Source: DATFVJ01 sp963727015
GTDB lineage: Bacteria > Actinomycetota > Actinomycetes > Streptosporangiales > Streptosporangiaceae
Assembly (NCBI GenBank): GCA_963727015.1
Contig: CAVSEV010000002.1
Coordinates: 124,001 to 188,000 of the forward strand
Direction of reading: 5' to 3'
Length of the DNA: 64,000 nucleotides
Positions 38,623-47,080 of this stretch are shown here, in pieces (the stretch's first letter is position 1; every line of letters begins with the position of its first letter). Both the position numbers and the translations under genes were made by a program. The notes beneath the pieces are model-generated. The model searched no databases. It had not been told where the DNA came from and saw only the letters and a list, made by a program, of their open reading frames with translations.

Positions 38623-38814
38623 ATGAAGGCGTACCAATGGCGTAAAAGCACACTAAGTGCCATGAACGGCAACTGCGTGGAAGTAAAGCGGCTGCGCGGC
38701 AAGAATATAGGGGTCAGGGACAGCAAGAATACGGGCGGTCCTGCGCTTACTCTGACACCGCAAGCGTGGGAGATCTTCTTGCGGAACGCCAAGCGCGGCA
38801 ACTTCGACGTCTGA
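38623..38814 (+). CDS. DUF397 small protein
   Basis: 63 residues with the DUF397 pattern: WRKST front, a NGNCVEV strand, GVRDSKNTGGPALTLTPQAWEIFL and a short charged end. In known pairs the DUF397 protein antagonises or tethers the XRE-DUF5753 regulator, which is the gene upstream. Followed by a strong terminator. Confidence 0.92.
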   Translation: MKAYQWRKSTLSAMNGNCVEVKRLRGKNIGVRDSKNTGGPALTLTPQAWEIFLRNAKRGNFDV

Positions 38815-38819
38815 TTTTG

Positions 38820-38868
38820 AGCCCGCGACCGTCCCAGTAGCCAGGGACCGCCGGGACGGTCGCGGGCT
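38820..38868 (+). terminator. terminator after DUF397 gene
   Basis: Perfect 16-bp stem: AGCCCGCGACCGTCCC (38820-38835) with its complement at 38853-38868, 17-base loop, few bases after the stop. Confidence 0.8.
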
Positions 38869-38894
38869 ATTGCGGCCACGCGCAGCGCACCACG

Positions 38895-39070
38895 AGCCCC
38901 GTGCTTCACGGCCCCGCGCTTGACAGCCCCCGGCGCTTGACCAGCCCCTGCTTCACGTGCGCCGCGCTTCAACAGCCCCGCGCTTCACCAGCCCCGTGCT
39001 TCACGAGCCCCGTGCTTCAGGAGCCCCGTGCTTCAAGAGCACTGAGCTTCAAGAGCACTGAGCTTCAAGA
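38895..39070. repeat. 16-bp tandem repeat, about eleven copies
   Basis: CTTCACGAGCCCCGTG-like units, drifting to CTTCAAGAGCACTGAG at the right, end exactly at the stop codon of the leftward exonuclease gene. The unit is not a multiple of three, consistent with non-coding DNA. Confidence 0.85.
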
Positions 39071-40018
39071 GCGCTGAGCAGGCGGCTCAGGGGAACCCAG
39101 ATTCCAGCGCACCCCGAGGTCCGCGAGACGCGCTGGGTCCTTCGGCTGGGCGGGCAGCGAATCGTCGAGCGGTGGGACGGGCGCATCCGTGGCAACCCGC
39201 ACGACCGGCATCGCGGCGGCGAGGTAGTCACGGTCCACGGCCAGTTTCGCGCGGCTGCTGCCGAGGCCGCTGGCCACTGGGTCCTTGTCGAGCGCCGCGA
39301 GCATGGCGTCGACGGTGCCGAAACGGCGCACCAGCGCGGCAGCCGTTTTGGCGCCAATCCCCCGCACGCCAGGCAAACCGTCACTCGGATCACCCCTGAG
39401 TGCGGCGAAATCCGCGTACGCACGGCCAGGTATGTCGTAGCGGGCCGTCACAGCGGCCTCGTCGACCACCTCGAGCCGTGCGAAGCCGCGCGCGGTGTAC
39501 AGCACGCGGACCTGCCGCGCGTCGTCGACGAGCTGGAACAGGTCCCGGTCGCCGGTGACGATGTCAACGGGCACATCGGCGCGTGCGGTGAGGGTACCGA
39601 TCACGTCATCGGCTTCGTACCCGGGCGCGGGCGCCTGGGCAATTCCGGCAGCGTCGAGCACTCCTCGATCACCGGGATCTGCATGGTGAGCGCCGGGGGG
39701 ACGATCTCGGCTCCGTCCGGCGCCGAGCCGGTGCGCCTTATACGAAGGCATCGCCGCGACGCGGAATGCTGGCCGCCAGTCGGCGTCCATGCATGCGACG
39801 AGCCGCGCCGGGCGGCCGCGGACGGCCCGATCACCCCGGCCGGGATTGACCAGGCGGGCGATCATGTCGAGCAGGCCGCGTACGGCGTTCACCGGCGTGC
39901 CGTCCGGCGCGGTGACAGAGTCAGGCACCCCATGGAACGCACGGAAATACAGGGCAGGCGTGTCGAGCAGCATCAGATATGAGCTCGTCGCAGGTGTCGC
40001 AGAGATCAGGGCCATCAC
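39065..40018 (-). CDS. 5'-3' exonuclease (PolA N-terminal-like)
   Basis: 317-residue FEN/XPG-type flap exonuclease resembling the first domain of DNA polymerase I. Visible: LMLLDTPALYFRAFHG front, VACMDADWRPAFR metal-site Asp, YEADDVIGTLTA, VDIVTGDRDLFQLV, and the helix-hairpin-helix DGLPGVRGIGAKTAAALVRRFGT. Residues 95-120 do not match the family in this frame, whereas another frame gives PDGAEIVPPALTMQIPVIEE, so two opposite one-base indels (near 39735 and 39660) restore the frame. Start GTG 40018 or ATG 40015. Confidence 0.85.
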   Translation of the reverse strand: MMALISATPATSSYLMLLDTPALYFRAFHGVPDSVTAPDGTPVNAVRGLLDMIARLVNPGRGDRAVRGRPARLVACMDADWRPAFRVAAMPSYKAHRLGAGRSRDRPPGAHHADPGDRGVLDAAGIAQAPAPGYEADDVIGTLTARADVPVDIVTGDRDLFQLVDDARQVRVLYTARGFARLEVVDEAAVTARYDIPGRAYADFAALRGDPSDGLPGVRGIGAKTAAALVRRFGTVDAMLAALDKDPVASGLGSSRAKLAVDRDYLAAAMPVVRVATDAPVPPLDDSLPAQPKDPARLADLGVRWNLGSPEPPAQRS

Positions 40019-40407
40019 AAGAGAATGGATGGGATGGCTCAGCCATAATGCCAGCTGCAGGTCACGTCAGGGCGGCAAGTACGCGCTGTCCCTTGCCTGG
40101 ATCGAGACCGGGCGCGTCCGGCGGCAAGGGCGCGGGACACCTCACCCGCATGCATCCCTCCGCCTCCCCCTCGCGGCACCTCCGTTCGGTCCCGCTCGTC
40201 CCCGTCCCACGCCCCCCCAGTTCCCTCCCGGCCCCCCCCCCGTAAACGACGCCTCTCGCGTGACCAGGCGGGCTCACACATTGAACACGCCCCCCGAGAC
40301 CCTTATCCGCGCTACCGAGCACCATCCTCCGGCTCAACTAGCGGGCGTCGGTGACCCCTTCCCCCGCCCCTCAGCCCCCGCGCCCCCCCCCCCCCCCGCG
40401 GGCGAGC
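40019..40407. other. C-rich gap with long homopolymers
   Basis: Contains poly-C tracts: seven to ten C near 40211-40243 and fifteen C at 40383-40397. No gene seen. Divergent promoters of the exonuclease and GDPD genes must lie here. Confidence 0.6.
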
Positions 40408-41244
40408 GTGAACGCGTGTGGGATTGTGGGACACGTGGTTTTCGCTGAGAAGCCTGCTGTGGTCGGCCATCGCGGGTTCGGGCGGGACATTTCCCGTGGC
40501 TATCGGGAGAACACGGTCGAATCCTGCCTCGCGGCGGCGGACGCGGGCCTGCCGTGGATCGAGATCGATGCCCAGCGGACCGCCGACGACCAGCTCGTGC
40601 TGCGGCACGATTGGACCGCACCCGACGGATCGAACATTGTGGACCGTACCGCCGCCGAACTTACCGGCCAGGGAATCGCGCTGCTCGCCGACGTGCTCGA
40701 CGCGGTCCCACCGGAGATCGGCATCGACATCGACGTCAAGACCGTGCTTGCCGACGCGACGGACCCGAAGGCGCGGCGCACGGGTGCACTGGTCGCGGCG
40801 GCGCTCAGTGCGGAGTCGCGGCGGCGCAGGCTGCTGGTGACGTCGTTCAACCCTGGACTGCTCGTGTGCCTGCGGCCAGATCTTCCTGGCGTGGCGCTCG
40901 GCCTGCTCACCTGGCTGTATTTCCCGCCGCAGCTCGGCATACCCGCGGTGGCGGAGCTCGGCCTCGACGTGATCGGCTTGCATACGGCCTCGCTGCGGCC
41001 GGCGGAGCAGGCTACGTCGGCCCCCGATACCACGGGCGGCGACCGTCACCCTTTCCCTGCTGCCGCCGAGGCCGTGGCGGCGGCGCATGAGGCCGGCCTC
41101 GACGTGATCGTCTGGTGCCCGCAGCCGGCCACCGTGGTCCACTATGCCGCCGCGGGCGCCGACGCGCTCGTCGTGGATGACGTGCCAGGCACTCTCGCCG
41201 CGCTCGGCGAGCAGGGCCCGCCGCCGGCCCACTCCCTGGCCTAA
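40408..41244 (+). CDS. glycerophosphodiester phosphodiesterase
   Basis: About 278 residues of the GDPD TIM-barrel family, hydrolysing glycerophosphodiesters to glycerol 3-phosphate and alcohol. Motifs: GHRGFGRD with catalytic His near the front, ENTVESCLAAADAGLPWIEIDAQRTADDQLVLRHDW with metal-binding Glu/Asp and second His, IDIDVK, LLVTSFNP and VIVWCPQPATVVHYAAAGADALVVDD. No signal peptide, so probably cytoplasmic. GTG 40408 lies just after the poly-C tract; GTG 40435 is an alternative close to the GHRG motif. Confidence 0.88.
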   Translation: MNACGIVGHVVFAEKPAVVGHRGFGRDISRGYRENTVESCLAAADAGLPWIEIDAQRTADDQLVLRHDWTAPDGSNIVDRTAAELTGQGIALLADVLDAVPPEIGIDIDVKTVLADATDPKARRTGALVAAALSAESRRRRLLVTSFNPGLLVCLRPDLPGVALGLLTWLYFPPQLGIPAVAELGLDVIGLHTASLRPAEQATSAPDTTGGDRHPFPAAAEAVAAAHEAGLDVIVWCPQPATVVHYAAAGADALVVDDVPGTLAALGEQGPPPAHSLA

Positions 41245-41290
41245 CTGCTGCCGCGTGCGGCCCCGCTGCATTATGCGCCGGTGCTGCCGG

Positions 41291-41701
41291 GTCTGGTCGG
41301 ATTTGAAGATCGCCAACCAATGTAAGCTCGGGGGCCATGATGCGCAGCCGCGACGGCCGCTGGCAGGTCACGGTCGTCCGCCTGGGCCTCGGGGGCGATA
41401 AGGGGCCCGGCACGCCGTACTACCGTGTGACGCTCGACGGAAAGTTCTACCGCAATGCCCGCACCGCGGCGGAGCTTGAAGCGCTGGGGATTGTCCTGGC
41501 CGAGCTGGAGGTGCTGCCCGAGCCAGCGTTGGATCCCGAGGCCGAAGACCTTTATCGGCAAGAGAAGCGCGACCCGGAGTTAGTCCGGGCGCACAATCTA
41601 CTGATTGAGGGCCAAGCCCGGGCCAAGCCACACGGGGCGAGCCCGGACACGAGCGGTCGGCTGTCCTTCGGTTGGCGATCTTCTAACCCGCCTGTCTGGT
41701 C
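41291..41701. mobile_element. candidate small transposable element with inverted repeats
   Basis: Inverted repeats at 41298-41318 and 41670-41690 share GAAGATCGCCAACC perfectly (about 18 of 21 overall). The 8-bp sequence GTCTGGTC occurs outside each (41291-41298 and 41694-41701), like a target-site duplication. The right copy overlaps the helY stop codon (41700-41702). The interior is about 350 bp and holds one ORF; no transposase motif was recognised, so it would be a non-autonomous or decayed element. Confidence 0.5.
41337..41690 (+). CDS. unknown ORF inside the inverted-repeat element
   Basis: Starts MMRSRDGRWQVTVVRLGLGG, with YYRVTLDGKFYRNARTAAELEALGIVLAELEVLPE forming a plausible small domain, then an acidic stretch. 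The frame has no stop inside the element and runs to 42152 antisense to helY, so its natural end is missing. A transposon-carried or truncated gene is possible. Confidence 0.35.
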
Positions 41702-44429
41702 ACGCCACCGAGGAGTAGGCCACGACACCGCGGCGCATGGCGTCGATGGCTGCCCGCGCCGAGGCGGCGAGGGGCGGGTCCGCGGCGGCCGCGATCTGAT
41801 CGAGGAGGTCGATGAGCTGCTTAACGGCCCGCACGAAGTCGCCGGCGGTGAGGCCGCATTCTGTGAGGACCGAGTCGAGCCGGTGGCCGCGCGCCCACTG
41901 GAACGCGGCCCAGGCGAAGCCGAAATCCGGTTCGCGCAGGAAGGACAGCGAGTTGTCGTGCTCGATCGCGTCCAGGTCGCCCCACAACCGGACCATCAAG
42001 GCGAGCACCTCCCTGGCGCGCCCGTGCGGCAGTCGCGGCGCGGCGGCGTCATCGGACTGCCGGGACTCATAGGTCAGCGCGGACACGCAGGCGGCGAGTT
42101 CGGCGGGCGGCAGGGCATCCCAGAACCCGTGCGCGAGGCACTCCGCCGCTAGCAGGTCGAGCTCGGTGTACAGGCCGGCGAGCACATGCCCCCGCGCCGT
42201 GACCTTGTCGGCGGGGCTCCCGAGGTACCCCAGTTGCTCGAGCACGCTGCACACCCGGTCGAAGGTCCTCGCGATCACGTGCGACCGGCTTGCCACCCGG
42301 CGTTCCAGGCCGTCGACCTCGCGCTTGAGCCGGAAATAACGCTCAGCCCAGCGCGCGTGGTCTTCCCGGCCGGGGCAGCGGTGACACGGGTGCTGCCTGA
42401 TCCGCGCACGCAGCCTGCTGATCTCGGCATCGTCGGGTGCCTGTCCGCGCCGCGGCGGTGGCAGCTCACGCCCGGCCAGCTTGTTCCTGACGGTCGCGGC
42501 TAGGTCCCTGCGATGCTGCGGCGATCTCGCGCTGAACCAGTTCGGGATGCGGATCCGCTCGACCGGCTCCACCGGAACCGGGAAATCAGCTATCGATAGC
42601 CGCTTGACCTGCCGATTCGCAGTGAGCACCAGTGGACCGGGGCCCTGGCCACCGCTATCGAGGACAACCACGACGCCTGCCCGCCGGCCGCCAGGCACCC
42701 TGATCACATCGCCGGGCCTGAGCCGTCCGAGCGAACGTTCCGCTTCGGCCAATCGATTAGCAGAACGGCTGCGCGCAAGATCCGCCTCCCGGTCGGAAAG
42801 CTCCCTGCGCAGGGCCATGTAACCACTGAAGTCGCCCGCATCGCAGCTCATCGCGCCCCAGTAGCCGTCCAGGGCCTCTCTGCTTCGCCGCAGCTGACGG
42901 GCGACACCCACCACCGCGCGGTCGGCCTGGAACTGCGCGAACGACGATTCGAGCAGCGCACGGGCTCGTTGCCTGCCCACCTGGCCGACCAGGTTGATGG
43001 CCATGTTGTAGGAGGGCCGGAAGCTGGAGGTGAGCTGGTAGGTGCGGGTGCTCGCAAGACCAGCCACGGCGGCGGGGTCGGTTCCGGGTTGCCAGATCAC
43101 GACCGCGTGGCCCTCGACGTCGATACCGCGCCGCCCGGCCCGGCCGGTCAGCTGCGTGTACTCCCCCGGCGTCAGGTTCGCGTGCGTCTCGCCGTTCCAT
43201 TTGTCGAGCCGTTCGATCACGACGGTTCTCGCGGGCATGTTGATGCCAAGGGCGAGCGTTTCCGTCGCGAACACGGCCCGGATGAGACCCTCGGTGAACA
43301 GTTCCTCGACGACCTCCTTGAAGGCGGGAAGCAAGCCGGCATGGTGTGCGGCGACCCCGCGCTGCAGGCCCTCAAGCCATTCGGCATAACCGAGCGCCGC
43401 CAGGTCCGCATCGTCGATGTCAGCGGTCCGCCGCTCCGCCCGCTCGCGGATCACCGCGGCCTCATCGGGGGTGGAAAGCCGCAGCCCCGCGCGCTGGCAT
43501 TGCAGCACCGCGGCGTCGCAGCCGGTCCTGCTGAAGATGAAAGTGATCGCGGGTAGCAACCCGGCCGAGTCCAGCCGCTCGATCACGTCGACGCGATTCG
43601 GCGGGCGGAATCTGGCCGGGCGGTGGCCGCCGCGCTGCGGGCGACGCCCCGCTCTTGCCGCCCAGTCGTCGCGGCGCGCGATGCGGAGCAGTTCCGGGTT
43701 GACGTGCGGCGCGGCATCACCTGCCGCATCGTCGGCGTGAGCAGGGCTTTGAGCAGGACTGCGAGCGGGGCCGACGGTGAACAGGTCGTAGAGGCGCCCG
43801 TTCGCCAGCATGTGCTGCCACAGCGGCACCGGCCGGTGCTCGTCCACGATGACCGTCGTGTCGCCGCGGACCTGTACCAGCCACTCGCCGAATTCCTCCG
43901 CATTGCTCACCGTTGCCGAAAGGGCAACGACCTGGACCGACTCGGGCAAATGGATGATCACTTCTTCCCACACGGCGCCGCGGAACCGGTCGGAAAGGTA
44001 GTGCACCTCGTCGAGCACCACGTAGCCGAGACCGATCAGGGTGCCTGAACCCGCGTAGAGCATGTTCCGCAGCACCTCTGTGGTCATCACCACCACCGGC
44101 GCCTCGCCGTTGACGCTGTTGTCGCCGGTAAGCAAGCCGACCTTGGCCGGCCCGTAACGCCGGACCAGATCGGTGTACTTCTGGTTTGACAGGGCCTTGA
44201 TCGGCGTGGTGTAGAAGCATTTACGTCCCGCCGCGAGCGCCAGGTGCACAGCGAATTCGCCGACAACCGTCTTACCCGACCCGGTCGGGGCCGCGACGAG
44301 CACGCTCTTGCCGTCCGTGAGCCCCTGGCAGGCCCGCCGCTGGAATTCGTCGAACTCGAAGTCGTAGAGGCCCTCGAAGGCAGGTGACCGGCGGCGAAAC
44401 GCGGCATACCGCTGCGCCGGAGTGGTCAT
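41700..44429 (-). CDS. helY: Ski2-like DEAD/DEAH helicase
   Basis: 909-residue superfamily 2 RNA helicase. RecA1 has Walker A APTGSGKT (47-54), TTPIKALSNQKY and the DEVH box (LDEVHYLSDRFRG, about 140). RecA2 has GINMPARTVVIERLDKWNG and QLTGRAGRRGID (motif VI). The remaining half is the long Ski2/HelY extension. Likely acts in RNA turnover. ATG 44429 follows TAAGCT by six bases. It lies downstream of tatA-tatC on the same strand, the usual actinobacterial order. Confidence 0.93.
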   Translation of the reverse strand: MTTPAQRYAAFRRRSPAFEGLYDFEFDEFQRRACQGLTDGKSVLVAAPTGSGKTVVGEFAVHLALAAGRKCFYTTPIKALSNQKYTDLVRRYGPAKVGLLTGDNSVNGEAPVVVMTTEVLRNMLYAGSGTLIGLGYVVLDEVHYLSDRFRGAVWEEVIIHLPESVQVVALSATVSNAEEFGEWLVQVRGDTTVIVDEHRPVPLWQHMLANGRLYDLFTVGPARSPAQSPAHADDAAGDAAPHVNPELLRIARRDDWAARAGRRPQRGGHRPARFRPPNRVDVIERLDSAGLLPAITFIFSRTGCDAAVLQCQRAGLRLSTPDEAAVIRERAERRTADIDDADLAALGYAEWLEGLQRGVAAHHAGLLPAFKEVVEELFTEGLIRAVFATETLALGINMPARTVVIERLDKWNGETHANLTPGEYTQLTGRAGRRGIDVEGHAVVIWQPGTDPAAVAGLASTRTYQLTSSFRPSYNMAINLVGQVGRQRARALLESSFAQFQADRAVVGVARQLRRSREALDGYWGAMSCDAGDFSGYMALRRELSDREADLARSRSANRLAEAERSLGRLRPGDVIRVPGGRRAGVVVVLDSGGQGPGPLVLTANRQVKRLSIADFPVPVEPVERIRIPNWFSARSPQHRRDLAATVRNKLAGRELPPPRRGQAPDDAEISRLRARIRQHPCHRCPGREDHARWAERYFRLKREVDGLERRVASRSHVIARTFDRVCSVLEQLGYLGSPADKVTARGHVLAGLYTELDLLAAECLAHGFWDALPPAELAACVSALTYESRQSDDAAAPRLPHGRAREVLALMVRLWGDLDAIEHDNSLSFLREPDFGFAWAAFQWARGHRLDSVLTECGLTAGDFVRAVKQLIDLLDQIAAAADPPLAASARAAIDAMRRGVVAYSSVA

Positions 44430-44435
44430 GGAGTC

Positions 44436-44441
44436 AGCTTA
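44436..44441 (-). promoter_or_regulatory. -10 element, leaderless helY
   Basis: TAAGCT, then GACTCC, then ATG. The spacer and start (GACTCCATGACC) are identical to those after the -10 of the trpS leader. Confidence 0.5.
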
Positions 44442-44559
44442 GGGGGTCCCAGGCGCCAGCCGTCCCGGCATCGGCGTCCCCCGGCATCAGGGTCCCCGCC
44501 GCTGACGAGTCTGGCCGCTCAGCGCGTGCCGGTGCATATCAGGGCGTGTCAGCGCGCTA

Positions 44560-45468
44560 TCAGCGCCTGTCAGCGCGCGCCGGCTCATCGGTGCCGTCCA
44601 GGTCGAGCGGCGCCGCCTCGTCTGGTGAGAGCCCGTCATATGGCGAGGGCCGCCGTGCACGGCGCCGGTCGTTAGCCCAGACGGCAATCTCCGCGAGCTC
44701 GACCAGAACCACACAGGGCACGGCGAGCAGCAGCATGGTGATCGGATCCGGGCTCGGCGTGGCGACCGCGGCGAAGGCGAAGACGCCGAAGATCATCATC
44801 CGGCGCCACTTCCTGAACCGTTCATGCGTGAGCACGCCGGCCAGGTTCAGGATCACGAGGGTGAGCGGGACTTCGAAGGCCACGCCGAAGATCAGCAGCA
44901 TGGCCATCGCGTAGCCGAGGTAGGTGTTGATAGTGATGATCGGCACGGCGCCCTTCGGCACGAGGCCGAGCAGGAACTGCAGGCCGCGGGTCATCGCCAG
45001 GTACGCGAATCCGCCGCCAAGTGCGAACAGCGGTACCGCCGTGCCCACGAACAGATAGGTCCACCGCCGCTCGCGGCGGTAAAGGCCAGGAGCGACGAAC
45101 GCCCACAACTGGTACAGCCACACCGGGCACGAGATGAGGATCCCCACCACGACGGCGATCTTCAGATGGAGGAAGAAGGAATCGAAGATGCCCGTGACGA
45201 AGAGCGCGCATGTCTTCGAGCCGTACAGGGCACCGGCCGGCCGTCCGTGTATCTGGATCTTGCAGTAAGGACGCTCGATGAACTTCCACACCGGTCCGAA
45301 GAAGATCCACCCGACGACCGAGCCCGCCGTGAGGGCGAGCAGGACCTTGAGCAGGCGCGACCGCAACTCGCGGATGTGCTCCACGAGCGGCATCCGCCCA
45401 TCGGGATTCGCCTGCCTGCTCGGGGGTACCGCAGCGGCGTCGCCGGACCCCGGCCAGCGCAGTGGCAC
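44560..45468 (-). CDS. tatC: Sec-independent protein translocase TatC
   Basis: 302-residue six-helix membrane protein, the signal-peptide receptor of the twin-arginine pathway. Typical features: MPLVEHIRELRSRL near the N-terminus, the GPVWKFIERPY cap, the FFLHLKIAVVVGILISCPVWLYQLWAFVAPGLYRRERR block and a final TPSPDPITMLLLAVP helix. The tail is acidic. GTG 45468 is preferred: GGAG lies six bases before it and it begins just after tatA; a longer frame to 45531 would overlap tatA. Confidence 0.93.
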   Translation of the reverse strand: MPLRWPGSGDAAAVPPSRQANPDGRMPLVEHIRELRSRLLKVLLALTAGSVVGWIFFGPVWKFIERPYCKIQIHGRPAGALYGSKTCALFVTGIFDSFFLHLKIAVVVGILISCPVWLYQLWAFVAPGLYRRERRWTYLFVGTAVPLFALGGGFAYLAMTRGLQFLLGLVPKGAVPIITINTYLGYAMAMLLIFGVAFEVPLTLVILNLAGVLTHERFRKWRRMMIFGVFAFAAVATPSPDPITMLLLAVPCVVLVELAEIAVWANDRRRARRPSPYDGLSPDEAAPLDLDGTDEPARADRR

Positions 45469-45484
45469 GGTCAGCTCCGGTGGG

Positions 45485-45880
45485 TTAAGGGGACTGCTGG
45501 TTGCGCTGCGCCTCCGCGAGGGGCACGCCACTCACGATCGTGCCATCGTCGAGGGTCACTGAGACCTGCTGCGCCGGAGCCTGCTGCCGCATTGGTTGCG
45601 ACTGCACTGGTTGCGACTGCACTGGTTGCGACTGCACTGGTTGCGACCGTTCCGGCTGTACCGACTGTACCGGCTGCGGGTGGGCAGCCTGTGGCTGCAC
45701 CGCTTGGGCTGACCTCACGTCGTCGGCGTCGTCGCCATCACGAAGCGCCTTCGTTTCTGCCTTGAATATGCGCATGGACTTGCCGAGCGACCGCGCGGCG
45801 TCGGGCAGCTTACGCGACCCGAACAGCAGGACGAACACCGCCGCCAGGATCAGCAAGTGCCAGGGACTGAGATCAGGCAT
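45485..45880 (-). CDS. tatA: Sec-independent protein translocase TatA
   Basis: 131 residues. N-terminal membrane helix (PDLSPWHLLILAAVFVLLFGSRKLPDAARSLGKSMRIFK) and amphipathic helix are canonical. The cytoplasmic tail holds Gln/Pro/Val repeats (QPVQS) from a 15-bp DNA repeat. ATG 45880 was chosen for the AGAGGA before it, instead of the upstream ATG 45922. Operon with tatC, 17 bp downstream. Confidence 0.93.
   Translation of the reverse strand: MPDLSPWHLLILAAVFVLLFGSRKLPDAARSLGKSMRIFKAETKALRDGDDADDVRSAQAVQPQAAHPQPVQSVQPERSQPVQSQPVQSQPVQSQPMRQQAPAQQVSVTLDDGTIVSGVPLAEAQRNQQSP
45594..45652 (-). repeat. 15-bp repeat coding QPVQS in TatA
   Basis: Four near-identical GACTGCACTGGTTGC units (plus strand) in frame with tatA. 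Confidence 0.85.
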
Positions 45881-46042
45881 ATCGGTCCTCTTCAGCAGAT
45901 TCGTGGCGAAGACCGCGCACAACCGTGCCAGGTCTCCTGTGGCTGATTGTACGCGCGGCCGATGACCAGCTCACACTCTGGCCGAGCGAAAACATGATTG
46001 CCCGCCCTCGTCCTCTACGGGGTGTTCGCGGGTCGTCCGTCG

Positions 46043-47080
46043 TTACGCAAGTTCGTACTGGGCCAGCGCCGACGCCGCGAGCGCACGCACGTCGTCGGCC
46101 AGCGACACCGGTTCCACCAGCCGGCCGCGCTCGCCAAGCCGCAGCGCGAGCCGGCTCACCCAGCGCGGATCGGCGGTACGCAGGACGGCCCGGAGGCGGC
46201 CGTCGCCGAGTTCCTCCACGCTCTCGCATGGGTAGTGGTCGGCGACCCAGCGCCCTTCGGGCGACAGCTCGAATACCACCCGCAGGTCGTCGGGCGCCGG
46301 CTGGTAAAGGCCCTGGTCTATGTCCTTGGCCTCGGCGCCGGCGGGCACCTCGGCCGCGGCAGGCAGCACCTCGATGGCGACGACCCGGTCGATACGGAAC
46401 AGCCGGACGCCTTCCGCGCGCCTGCACCAGCCCTCCAGATAGGTCCGGCCATCGACCACGATCAGCCGCATCGGGTCCACGTCGCGCTCGGTTGCCTCGT
46501 CCCGGCCTGAGACATAGTAGGTCAGGTGGACCCGGCGGCCTGCGGCGAGCGCCTCCCGAGCGCGTGCCAGCACGGCGGGCCCTGGCGAGTCCACCTGCAC
46601 GGCGACCTGGCTGCTCAGCGCGGCAGCCTCGCCAGAAGCAACCTCGAGCTTGGCGATCACCCTGCGCACGGCCGAGCTGTGCTCCTGCATGTCGGCGAGC
46701 ATTCGCAGCGCGACCAGCAACGCACTCGCCTCGTCCGCGCCGAGCCGCAGCGGCCTGCCAACCGGATCCGCCTGGCTGACCACAATCTCGCCGCCCTCGT
46801 ACGACAGGTCGATCGGGCAGTAGGGATCGGGTGCCCGCAGTTCCACGCACCAGAGCATGTTGAGGTCGTCGACGAGTTGCCGTTCTGACAGGCCGAACGC
46901 GGCCGCCGTCTCCTCGACGGAGGCGACCTTCCTGCTCGTCACGTACGGCACCAGGGCGAGCAGACGCTGCAAGCGAGCGGTGCTTGCCCGGGGAGCCGAG
47001 CCCCCGGAACTTCCCACGGGAACGCTACTGCCAACTGGCCCGCTGGCCCGGGGCGCCGACGGTTCCGCGGGCCTGGTCAT
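46043..47080 (-). CDS. pafC: WYL-domain transcriptional regulator PafC
   Basis: 345 residues. HTH region (STARLQRLLALVPYVTSRKVASVEETAAAFGLSERQLVDDLNML, about 30-75), a WYL domain (LTYYVSGRDEATERDVDPMRLIVVDGRTYLEGWCRRAEGVRLFRIDRV, about 185-235) and a WCX-like end. With PafB it forms the activator of the LexA-independent DNA-damage response in mycobacteria, sensing single-stranded DNA. ATG 47080 overlaps the pafB stop by four bases (ATGA), so it is translationally coupled. Confidence 0.92.
   Translation of the reverse strand: MTRPAEPSAPRASGPVGSSVPVGSSGGSAPRASTARLQRLLALVPYVTSRKVASVEETAAAFGLSERQLVDDLNMLWCVELRAPDPYCPIDLSYEGGEIVVSQADPVGRPLRLGADEASALLVALRMLADMQEHSSAVRRVIAKLEVASGEAAALSSQVAVQVDSPGPAVLARAREALAAGRRVHLTYYVSGRDEATERDVDPMRLIVVDGRTYLEGWCRRAEGVRLFRIDRVVAIEVLPAAAEVPAGAEAKDIDQGLYQPAPDDLRVVFELSPEGRWVADHYPCESVEELGDGRLRAVLRTADPRWVSRLALRLGERGRLVEPVSLADDVRALAASALAQYELA

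Noticed and set aside
38700..39070. Possible CRISPR array from the 16-bp repeats
   Set aside because: Units are contiguous with no spacers, so it is a minisatellite.
41690..42152. Continuation of the element ORF antisense to helY
   Set aside because: Codon pattern follows the helicase on the other strand; the real coding part ends at or before the right inverted repeat.
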